Below are positions 41,690-48,084 of a stretch of DNA of 48,084 bases, one piece after another. The notes beneath the pieces were generated by a model. It saw only the letters and a program-made list of their open reading frames with translations, did not search any database and had not been told where the DNA came from. This DNA is from Paracoccaceae bacterium. GTDB lineage: Bacteria > Pseudomonadota > Alphaproteobacteria > Rhodobacterales > Rhodobacteraceae. The position numbers and the translations under genes were made by a program. Location of the stretch: NCBI GenBank assembly GCA_018222585.1, contig JAAFAB010000017.1, positions 1 through 48,084 on the forward strand, read 5' to 3'. Every line of letters starts with the position of its first letter. The stretch's first letter is position 1.

Positions 41690-42998
41690 AAGCGACACCT
41701 ACCGCGAAGGCTCGATTACCCTGGGTGGGGCTGTCGCAATGGGAACCGGCGTGATGATCGGGGCAGGCATATTCGCGCTGACCGGGCAGATCGCACAGCT
41801 GGCCGGACCACTTTTTCCACTTGCCTTCATCGCGGGCGCAATCGTCACCGGTTTCAGCGCCTACAGCTACATCCGGATGTCCAACCAGTGGCCGTCCTCC
41901 GGCGGAATCGCGATGATCCTGCAGAAATGCTATGGCCCCGGTGCAGTCGCGGCCGGGGCTGCCCTGTTGATGGCACTCAGCATGGTAATCGCGGAGAGTC
42001 TCGTCGCCCGGACTTTCGCGACTTACGTCCTGCGCCCCTTCGATATCGAAGGGGGGCCGCTGGTGCCGATCCTCGCTGTGGGTGTCATCGTCTTCGCCTT
42101 CCTTGTGAACATCGCGGGCAACCGGTCGGTCGGCCTGTTCTCGTTGGTCATGGCGGCGATCAAGATCGGCGGCATCGGACTGTTCGGCATAGCCGCGATA
42201 TGGTCCAGCGGCTTTCGGTTCGCGGCCGCGTCCGACCCGGCGCAAGCCTATGGCGTGACCGGGTTCATCGCCTCGATGGCCTTCGCGATTCTGGCCTTCA
42301 AGGGATTCACCACGATCACCAACAGCGGGTCCGAAATCACCGAGCCGAACCGCAACGTGGGTCGGGCGATAATGCTCTCGATCGGGATTTGCGTGGCCGT
42401 CTATCTGCTGGTGGCCTTCGGCGTCGGATCGAGTCTCACGATCGACGAGATCGTCGCGGCGCGTGACTATTCGCTGGCCGAGGCGGCAGAGCCCGCCCTG
42501 GGTCAGACAGGCTTCCTTCTGACCGTCATTCTTGCAGCGGTCGCCACGGCGTCCGGGGTGCTGGCCAGCGTGTTCGCAGTGTCGCGGATGCTGGCGATGC
42601 TGACCGACATGAAGATGATCCCGCACAGCCATTTCGGAATGTCCGGCCCGATCCAGCGGCATACTCTGGTCTATACCGTTGTGATCGCTTCGGCGCTCGC
42701 GGTGTTCTTCGATCTGGGCCGGATCGCATCGCTCGGCGCCTTCTTCTATCTTGTCATGGATATGGCGGTGCACTGGGGTGTCTTCCGCTACCGGCGTGAA
42801 GAAATCGGAGCGTCTGGCCTCGTGTTGCTGACCGCCCTGACGCTCGACGCGGTGGTGCTGGTGGCCTTCACGGCGATGAAACTCCAGAGCGACCCGATCA
42901 TCGTGCTCTATGCAATCTCCGGAATCGCCGCGGCCTTCACTCTCGAGCGATTGTACCTGTCTCGGTGGCTGGCTCCGCAGTCCGCTCATGAACACTGA
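41673..42998 (+). CDS. APC-superfamily amino acid permease
   Basis: A 441-aa polytopic transporter with about 12 TM helices and the APC entry motif GTGVMIGAGIFALTG in TM1, plus GFTTITNSGSEITEPNRNVG in the TM6-7 region. The start at 41673 follows AGGCAGGACGG and overlaps the kinase fusion stop by 17 bp, so the genes are coupled. An amino acid or thiol-related substrate is possible given the ATC-hydrolase-like neighbour, but this is inference. Confidence 0.9.
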   Translation: MQNENRSDTYREGSITLGGAVAMGTGVMIGAGIFALTGQIAQLAGPLFPLAFIAGAIVTGFSAYSYIRMSNQWPSSGGIAMILQKCYGPGAVAAGAALLMALSMVIAESLVARTFATYVLRPFDIEGGPLVPILAVGVIVFAFLVNIAGNRSVGLFSLVMAAIKIGGIGLFGIAAIWSSGFRFAAASDPAQAYGVTGFIASMAFAILAFKGFTTITNSGSEITEPNRNVGRAIMLSIGICVAVYLLVAFGVGSSLTIDEIVAARDYSLAEAAEPALGQTGFLLTVILAAVATASGVLASVFAVSRMLAMLTDMKMIPHSHFGMSGPIQRHTLVYTVVIASALAVFFDLGRIASLGAFFYLVMDMAVHWGVFRYRREEIGASGLVLLTALTLDAVVLVAFTAMKLQSDPIIVLYAISGIAAAFTLERLYLSRWLAPQSAHEH

Positions 42999-43295
42999 GT
43001 ATGTCTTGATCGTGACCTGCCAACGGCACTCGTCGATGATGACTGCGCGTCGCCGCCTACAGCCTTGATGGCGATTCGACAATAACCCGTTTCCTACACA
43101 TTTGCACTGTGCAGACGGGCCACAGAAATACGCTGTAACAAAGAGTTTTCTTGAGCTTCCAGTGTGTGAAGGACTTAGAGCAAAGACAATGATCGGCGTT
43201 CGAGGCATGAAATGATATGGTCCCCGCAGCCTGGGACACATAGCAATGTTTCAGGAGATGTATCGCGTCGCTCGCCGACTGCAAAGGGATGCAGA
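42999..43295. other. Gene-free spacer
   Basis: About 300 bp between the permease and the second L,D-transpeptidase. The open frames here look like shadows (short, biased to uncommon codons). I see no clear operator or terminator; a weak TCGCC/GGCGA stem near 43047-43071 is the only structure. Confidence 0.5.
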
Positions 43296-43964
43296 ATGAT
43301 GCTGACAAGACGCCATTTTATCAAAACGACCACAGCGCTGTTTTCGGCGTCTATCTCCAGCCCGCTCTTGGCCGACTCTTGGCCCACCGAAGCGCAGAAA
43401 ACCGCTTGGGATGCTCTGGTCACACCGCCTGGCTACAACCCGGCCACATCAAACCCATGGGGTCTGCACCCACGCTTTCTGCCGCAGAGAGTAGTGGCGA
43501 ACGACGGGCTCGTACCCGGTGACATCCATGTCGACGCTGTGGCGCGTTATCTCTATCACATCGAAGAAGGTGGCACGGCGATGCGCTATGGCGTCGCGAT
43601 CGCGCGCGGCAAGCTTTACGAGCCCGGCACGTATACGATCAAGCGCAAAGTCAGATGGCCGCATTGGCAGCCGACGCAGAACATGATCGACCGCGACCCG
43701 GAACTCTACGCCGATATTGCCGACGGTATGGAGCCCGGACCTGAAAACGCGCTCGGATCGCGAGCCCTCTATCTCTTTGTCGGCAGTCGAGACACCTATC
43801 TAAGGATTCACGGGACGCCGTATCCGAGAAGCATCGGCGGTCGTGCGAGTTCCGGTTGCGTCCGAATGGTCATGGCACACATCAATGATCTCTATCCCAA
43901 TGTCGAGATCGGCTCGACGGCATTTCTTTACTCGGCCGAGGAAAGCGTCACCCCGAGAAGTTGA
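43296..43964 (+). CDS. Tat-secreted L,D-transpeptidase (YkuD domain), second copy
   Basis: A 222-aa protein with a twin-arginine signal (LTRRHFIKTTTALFSAS) and the YkuD catalytic motif IHGTPYPRSIGGRASSGCVRM (His and nucleophilic Cys), nearer to the consensus than the copy at 9028. The central region is acidic and rich in Gly/Pro. The ATG at 43296 with AAAGGG is preferred; an ATG lies one codon later. It has no MerR-type promoter in front, so its control differs from the first copy. Confidence 0.9.
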   Translation: MMLTRRHFIKTTTALFSASISSPLLADSWPTEAQKTAWDALVTPPGYNPATSNPWGLHPRFLPQRVVANDGLVPGDIHVDAVARYLYHIEEGGTAMRYGVAIARGKLYEPGTYTIKRKVRWPHWQPTQNMIDRDPELYADIADGMEPGPENALGSRALYLFVGSRDTYLRIHGTPYPRSIGGRASSGCVRMVMAHINDLYPNVEIGSTAFLYSAEESVTPRS

Positions 43965-44011
43965 CAGGAGTATGAGCTGCAATCCTCCGGTTCGAGACGT
44001 CTGAGGCGATT

Positions 44012-44284
44012 TCAGGACTCACGCACAGTGCAGATGGGGTTTCCGCCAGCCGAGCGCAGCGGCACCAAAGTCGTCTCCACAGGGCCGCTGTGCTCATACC
44101 AGTAGCAGCCGTCTTCCGGAAGAAGCCGGGCCGTGGTGAGATCTTGGCCGGGTGCAGCAAGGGCAGCAACAGCCTCGGGAACACTTCCTACTCTGTTCGG
44201 AGCGTCGCCGTCGTCCATCGAAAGTGTCGAGCAGCCCGCAAGAACCAGCATTGCTGCTATGATTGGCGCGCGTCGTATCTGCAT
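44012..44284 (-). CDS. Small outer-membrane-type lipoprotein
   Basis: A 90-aa protein with an N-terminal signal and lipobox LVLAGC (about residues 13-18), a short acidic mature part, and two later Cys (GCYWYEHSG and NPICTV). The start has GAGGTAG. Function unknown; would be a substrate for Lgt. It converges with the L,D-transpeptidase gene, 47 bp apart. Confidence 0.75.
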   Translation of the reverse strand: MQIRRAPIIAAMLVLAGCSTLSMDDGDAPNRVGSVPEAVAALAAPGQDLTTARLLPEDGCYWYEHSGPVETTLVPLRSAGGNPICTVRES

Positions 44285-44552
44285 GTCTACCTCATTCTTT
44301 CCGATTGCGTTGTCCCCGACAACCCTTGCTTCGACCGCTCAGTCTAACGAGGTGCGGCGCCATTCCGGATGCCGCAGAACCCACGCCGGAATTTTCCGAA
44401 TGTAACCCAATTTTGCCTGCCGGTTCGAGGTGACAGGCGTGGTACATGCAGCAAAAATGGAAACGCCATCGCCAGGGCGAGTGGGAAAGCCTCATCGTCG
44501 TTTTCCCGTAGAGATCCGATCTCAGCAGAACCGTTCCGCTCCGTCAACGTTT

Positions 44553-44561
44553 GTCCGGAGT
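44553..44561 (+). repeat. 9-bp target-site duplication, left copy
   Basis: GTCCGGAGT abuts the left end of the IS903-type element, and the identical sequence abuts its right end at 45616-45624. Confidence 0.9.
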
Positions 44562-45615
44562 GGCGTTGTTGCAGAACTTCGGCCTGCGGTGTGAGTGGCC
44601 CTTTCCGGTCGGTGCTCAGGCCACGCGGACAACCTCGGCGGTGCCGAGTGCATTGAAGCGATTGATAAGGGCGACCCGGATGTGGATTTCGGCGGTTTGG
44701 CGATCGGGATCCCGCGCGGCGATGCGCTCACCGAAAGCCTTCAGGCATCGCATCTTGGCTTCCACGCGGCTGCGAGCGTGATATCCGGTCCACCGCTTCC
44801 AGAATGCCCGACCGTAATAGCGCGTGGCGCGCAGAGTTTCGTTGCGCGCCTTTGCAGCCGGGCAGTCCTCTTTCCAAGCCCGACCGTTCCTGCGGATCGG
44901 TATGATTGCCGTGCCGCCGCGCGCGATGACGGCGCTGTGGCAGCGGCGGGTATCGTAGGCACCATCTGCGGTCACGGTGCCAATGTCCTCGCCCTCAGGG
45001 ATCTGGCCAAGCAGGTCCGGCAGGACGGGGCTGTCACCTTCCCGGCTCGGGGTGAACTCAACCGCGCGGATGTCAGATGTGGCAGTGTCCATCGCCAGAT
45101 GCACCTTGCGCCATTGGCGACGACCCTGAACGCCATGCTTGCGGGCCTGCCATTCGCCGTCGCCAAGAAACTTGATGCCCGTGCTGTCCACCAGCAGGTT
45201 CAGCGGTCCGCCAGCACGGCGATAAGGGATCTGCACCTTCAGGGTCTTCTGCCTGCGGCACAGCGTCGAGTAGTCCGGAACAGGCCAATCCAGCCCAGCA
45301 AGGCGCAGGAGGCTCGCGACCATCCCGGCTGTCTGCCTGAGCGGCAGCTTGAACAGAATCTTGATCGACAGGCAGAACTGGATCGCGGCATTCGAAAAGA
45401 CCGGCGGGCGCCCCGGGCGTCCCTCATGCGGCGCGTGCCAGGTCATCTCCTTGTCCAGCCAGATCAGCAGTGACCCGCGCTTCCTGAGCGCCTCGTTGTA
45501 GGTGGACCAGTTCGTAGTGCGGTAGCGGGCGGGCTTGGGCTTGCTCATGCCGCTCGTCTAACCGCATGGATTTCCGATGTGAATCCTTCACCGGCCAAGT
45601 TCTGCAACAACACCG
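44562..45615. mobile_element. IS903-group IS5-family insertion sequence, intact
   Basis: A 1,054-bp element with 18-bp terminal inverted repeats (left GGCGTTGTTGCAGAACTT at 44562-44579, right the same with one mismatch at 45598-45615) and 9-bp direct target duplications on both sides. Length and 9-bp duplication fit the IS903 group. It appears recently inserted and intact. Confidence 0.93.
44616..45548 (-). CDS. IS5/IS903-type transposase
   Basis: A 310-aa DDE transposase with Asp in LLVDSTGIKF, Asp in TADGAYDTRR and the Y-(2)-R-(3)-E-(6)-K signature YHARSRVEAKMRCLK. It fills the IS element in the usual manner and looks complete, so the element may still be mobile. Encoded on the strand opposite to the surrounding rightward genes. 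Confidence 0.93.
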   Translation of the reverse strand: MSKPKPARYRTTNWSTYNEALRKRGSLLIWLDKEMTWHAPHEGRPGRPPVFSNAAIQFCLSIKILFKLPLRQTAGMVASLLRLAGLDWPVPDYSTLCRRQKTLKVQIPYRRAGGPLNLLVDSTGIKFLGDGEWQARKHGVQGRRQWRKVHLAMDTATSDIRAVEFTPSREGDSPVLPDLLGQIPEGEDIGTVTADGAYDTRRCHSAVIARGGTAIIPIRRNGRAWKEDCPAAKARNETLRATRYYGRAFWKRWTGYHARSRVEAKMRCLKAFGERIAARDPDRQTAEIHIRVALINRFNALGTAEVVRVA

Positions 45616-45624
45616 TCCGGAGTA
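45616..45624 (+). repeat. 9-bp target-site duplication, right copy
   Basis: GTCCGGAGT repeats exactly the left-flank copy at 44553-44561. Confidence 0.9.
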
Positions 45625-45738
45625 TGAATTCCACAGCTTCGATTGGACGAACCACATAATCTGCGACAATTTTGAAACGCGGAGCGTTGTCACGAAGCCC
45701 CATTCCTAACCGAGAGCATTAAGGGCCCAATAACGGAG

Positions 45739-46428
45739 TTAATCTTTCCACCACCAAGCCAGCAAAGCTGAGAACCCGGTCAAAGCCAGGACGGCAAAAG
45801 CAAAAAGTACCAAAGCAAATAACACGGCCCCCGAACGCCCAGGAAGCACCTTGGCAAGCTGACCAAGCCTCTCCGAACTATCGATGGCAGTGACATAAAG
45901 CGGCAACGCACTCACCAGTGTCGCGTAAAGATAAACGCCGGAGATATTCTCGAAGAGAGCCGAACGAACCAGCGTAGGCGCCACAACCAGAAGAGCGGTT
46001 GTACGGCGTCCTCCGAAGGATCCGAACCAGTCCGCTGACAGGACATAGATCGCGGCGTGCAAAGCGACAAAACCAAAAACGCGCACAGGCAGATCAATTA
46101 GTAGGACAAGCCGCAAGCTGTAGCTTTTGCCAGGTTTGGCAACAATCCATGCAAACAGAAAGAAACTCACGTAGTTCAACAAGAAAACAACCGGTAGACC
46201 GTTGGTCACGACTTGCCGCAGGAACCTGCCGAGCGGGGCTCCACCGCCTAGCAGAATAGCGCCGAAGTTGGGGGTCAGCGCCACGTAGGCCAGAAGCACT
46301 GGGGTCAGACCGAAGAGACTGAAGACAAGGGTGTTCCGCGCGAAACGCAAAGCCGGCATGTCGATCGCGAAGTATCTCTGCATGAGCAACAATCTGGCAC
46401 GCTTGCTGTGTGAAGGTCGATAACGCAT
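45739..46428 (-). CDS. Polytopic membrane protein of unknown function
   Basis: A 229-aa protein with five or six TM helices (about residues 30-52, 75-95, 103-123, 137-160, 168-185 and 200-225) and no motif I recognise. The start is uncertain: ATG at 46428, 46383 or 46359, none with a clear ribosome site. It lies between two mobile elements. The overall hydrophobic pattern is coherent, which favours a real gene. Confidence 0.5.
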   Translation of the reverse strand: MRYRPSHSKRARLLLMQRYFAIDMPALRFARNTLVFSLFGLTPVLLAYVALTPNFGAILLGGGAPLGRFLRQVVTNGLPVVFLLNYVSFFLFAWIVAKPGKSYSLRLVLLIDLPVRVFGFVALHAAIYVLSADWFGSFGGRRTTALLVVAPTLVRSALFENISGVYLYATLVSALPLYVTAIDSSERLGQLAKVLPGRSGAVLFALVLFAFAVLALTGFSALLAWWWKD

Positions 46429-46444
46429 CGTCTATTGGACGATG
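46426..46444. repeat. Perfect 7-bp inverted repeat at the membrane-gene start
   Basis: CATCGTC (46426-46432) and GACGATG (46438-46444) with a 5-nt spacer include one candidate start codon of the membrane gene. It could be an operator or an mRNA stem; alone it is weak evidence. Confidence 0.3.
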
Positions 46445-46897
46445 TTCATGGATGGCTTCTAGGGATCAAGGACTGGGGCGATCCTCTTACCTATTCGGCG
46501 ACATACGCCTGCGGTTGGCACACGAGCTTCGCGCAACGTTCTTGCGGGGCGGCACGCTATGCATGGATACCTGCGGCTAAAATCCCTGCCGCAGAGGTTC
46601 AATTCGTTGCGCATCCTCCCGCTACACGCAGAGCGCAACGAAGCTCAGTACCCCAAATAACCGCGTGCTCATTGGGCTAGAAGCGTTTCACACAGTGCGT
46701 TTTCTTTGATGTCATTATCTCCATCGGGTGAAATCTTCGAAAATGAGACTCCGGCCGAAACCGCTTGGCGAGGGCCGTCTTCCAATTGGACGGAGGCTGA
46801 AGCTTCGTATGCGCCGGCTGCGCCCCATTGATTTGACCGGTTCCGTCTTCGATGTCCTGCCCGGATTCTTGTTCCATGTTTCTGGAAGGAGAATGAC
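46429..46897. other. Gene-free stretch before the IS66 genes
   Basis: About 470 bp with no convincing gene. It should contain the left end of the IS66 element, but I could not find a clear terminal repeat. A short frame at about 46728-46934 (Arg-rich) is probably non-coding. An inverted repeat lies at 46426-46444. Confidence 0.45.
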
Positions 46898-47341
46898 ATG
46901 GCCGACGACGGCGAAGGTTTCCGTGGCCGCATAGAGTTTGTCGAAGAGAGGCGTGGGTATCGGCGCTGGCCCGACGAGTTGAAAGCGCGGATTGTCGTAG
47001 AGAGTTTCTGTCCCGGCGCCCGAGTTGTGGATGTGGCGGCGCGACATGGGATTGCTGCCCGTCAACTTTCGAGTTGGCGGCGGCAAGCTCGCGACGGTGC
47101 GTTGGCTCTGCCCGCCGATGCGGTTGCCAACTTAGAGGGGGCGGACGCCCCTGCTTTTGTGCCGTTGGTTGTTCCAGACTTGTCGGGCGCGCGGCCTCCA
47201 GCAGATCCTCCACCGCCGCCGGCGGATGAAACGCCAAAGGTGATCGAGATCGAGTTCGGTGATCTGACCGTCCGGATGCGGGAGAGTATTCCGGACGAGC
47301 GGCTGGAGCGCCTGATCCGCACACTGGGGCGCGCCTCGTGA
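46898..47341 (+). CDS. tnpA: IS66-family accessory protein TnpA
   Basis: A 147-aa protein with a helix-turn-helix region (RRWPDELKARIVVES, GARVVDVAARHGI, ARQLSSWRRQ) and the C-terminal VIEIEFGDLTVRMRE of IS66 OrfA. The start follows GGAAGGAGAATGAC. Overlaps tnpB by 4 bp in the usual IS66 order A-B-C. Confidence 0.9.
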   Translation: MADDGEGFRGRIEFVEERRGYRRWPDELKARIVVESFCPGARVVDVAARHGIAARQLSSWRRQARDGALALPADAVANLEGADAPAFVPLVVPDLSGARPPADPPPPPADETPKVIEIEFGDLTVRMRESIPDERLERLIRTLGRAS

Positions 47342-47691
47342 TTGTCGCGACGCAGCACTTGCGGGTCATGATTGCAACCCGGCCGGTGGACTTTCGGTGT
47401 GGGCACAACGCCCTGGCCATGATGGTGCAGACCGAACTGGGACTGGACCCACACTCCGGTATCACGGTGATCTTCCGCTCGAAGCGCGGGGACAGGCTGA
47501 AGATCCTCCTATGGGATGGCAGTGGCCTCGTACTCATTTACAAGATCCTCGAGGCCCACAGCTTCGTCTGGCCGAAGGTGCGGGACGGTGTCATGCCGCT
47601 TTCCCGGGCGCAGTACGAAGCCCTGTTCGAGGGTCTCGATTGGCAAAAGATAGCGCCTCGGAAAGTGCTGGCGCCGACGGCAGCCGGATAG
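47338..47691 (+). CDS. tnpB: IS66-family accessory protein TnpB
   Basis: A 117-aa protein with the IS66 OrfB pattern: VMIATRPVDFRCGHNALAMM, FRSKRGDRLKILLWDGSGL and YKILEAHSFVWP. Complete. Lies 63 bp before the truncated tnpC. Confidence 0.92.
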   Translation: MIVATQHLRVMIATRPVDFRCGHNALAMMVQTELGLDPHSGITVIFRSKRGDRLKILLWDGSGLVLIYKILEAHSFVWPKVRDGVMPLSRAQYEALFEGLDWQKIAPRKVLAPTAAG

Positions 47692-47754
47692 GCAATCTTC
47701 GCCAAATCCTCATATATTATTGGGCATTGCCAGCTGGTTGAGCTACAAGTGCGC

Positions 47755-48045
47755 ATGTCGCAGCCCTTCGATCTCAGCCAGTTTCCGGACCTGCCGCCCG
47801 AAGTGGTGGAAGCCTTCTCGGCGCAAGCACGGGCCCTTGAAGCGGCCCGCGCTGAAGCGACGATCGAGCGCGCTGCGCGAGAGCATCACCAGGCCGTGGC
47901 CGCCGAGAAGGACGGGCTCATCATCGAGCTCAAGGAACTCATCGAGAAGCTCGAAGGACAGATCGGGCAATATCGGCATGCGAAGTTCGGACCGAAGTCC
48001 GAAAAGCTCGATCCTGCACAGCTGCAACTGGTGTTGTCACGTTAA
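47755..48045 (+). pseudogene. tnpC: Truncated IS66 transposase TnpC, N-terminal part
   Basis: The 96-residue frame has the N-terminal coiled-coil (AREHHQAVAAEKDGLII, LIEKLEGQIGQYRHAKFG, KSEKLDP) of IS66 TnpC but ends after QLQLVLSR at a stop, where the full family continues for about 400 residues with a Cys-rich zinc region and DDE core. The sequence after about 48033 does not look like IS66, so the gene seems interrupted, probably by another element that continues beyond the window. Confidence 0.8.
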
Positions 48046-48084
48046 CTCGCCGACTTTTCAAGTTGGCATGCCGATCGTTGTTCA

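Noticed and set aside
43057..43423. Leftward frames of 83 and 82 aa
   Set aside because: No ribosome site, unusual codons for this genome, and partly antisense to the signal peptide of the L,D-transpeptidase.
45424..45693. 89-aa leftward frame across the IS right end
   Set aside because: It spans the IS boundary and the target duplication, so it cannot be an ancestral gene; only the transposase is supported.
46677..47537. 286-aa leftward open frame
   Set aside because: Antisense to IS66 tnpA and tnpB; shadow composition.
1..48084. tRNA, rRNA, CRISPR array, replication origin
   Set aside because: I looked for cloverleaf-like, ribosomal, regularly spaced repeat and iteron patterns and saw none.

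Overview
The window is a GC-rich, densely packed stretch from an alphaproteobacterium, most likely of the Rhodobacterales. The grounds are the style of the CcmFGHI, CueR, Rieske and DUF3141/FabI proteins, and operons whose genes often overlap as ATGA or TGATG. This is a judgement from sequence character, not a database result. The content is a copper-response and cell-envelope-stress island. IS elements lie at its right end (an IS903-type IS5 element with intact 9-bp target duplications, and a broken IS66 element), and a truncated DUF305 gene lies at its left end.

Layout. (1) 27-607 and 622-3918: a DUF305 remnant behind a perfect MerR-type palindrome; a leftward operon of copper ATPase copA, cueR and a small ion channel; and a divergent chaperone gene copZ. 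(2) 3966-9606: an eight-gene leftward operon with an L,D-transpeptidase, four c-type cytochromes, a His/Cys-rich secreted protein, a multicopper oxidase and a DsbA-type thioredoxin. (3) 9790-14242: a rightward operon with a DUF2933 protein, a small lipoprotein, an ScsC-like DsbA, ScsB/DsbD and a CDF-type transporter lacking the usual metal-binding aspartates. (4) 14257-21019, leftward: two-component system, SHOCT protein and ccmF-ccmG-ccmH-ccmI. A Met-rich EF-hand protein diverges at 21191. (5) 21920-34125, rightward: DUF302, TVP38-family protein, a second-type lgt, a CorE-like ECF sigma factor with Cys-rich sensor motifs, an unknown protein, DUF3141, a 49-aa DUF2933-like protein, FabI, an orphan Rieske protein, a CBS/BON protein, a 56-aa Cys-tail protein, DUF5676, a beta-CASP nuclease, a thymidine/AMP phosphorylase and a PRPP synthetase. 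(6) 34122-42998: a second copper ATPase with two HMBD motifs, a periplasmic-binding-protein-like fragment, DUF2933, an ICMT-like methyltransferase, a cytochrome c, a saccharopine-dehydrogenase-like protein, an ABC1/UbiB kinase fused to an ATC-hydrolase-like domain, and an APC permease. (7) 43296-48084: a second L,D-transpeptidase, a lipoprotein and the mobile elements.

How it fits together. Seven copies of a MerR/CueR-type promoter (TTGACC, about 19 bp carrying a CTTCC...GGAAG dyad, then the -10), plus one related palindrome, stand in front of nearly every operon. One CueR could therefore switch the whole island on with copper. Two ATPases export cytoplasmic Cu(I), CopZ carries it, and the multicopper oxidase with its cytochromes can oxidise it in the periplasm. 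The remaining genes look like spare copies of envelope and Fe-S/thiol enzymes that copper is known or expected to damage: cytochrome c maturation, disulfide exchange, L,D-transpeptidation, lipoprotein acylation, a Rieske protein and enoyl reduction. A second layer is suggested by the CorE-like sigma factor and two matching ECF-like promoter motifs (TGTAAY-N16-CGTCTWC) inside the island.

No rRNA, tRNA or CRISPR array was seen.
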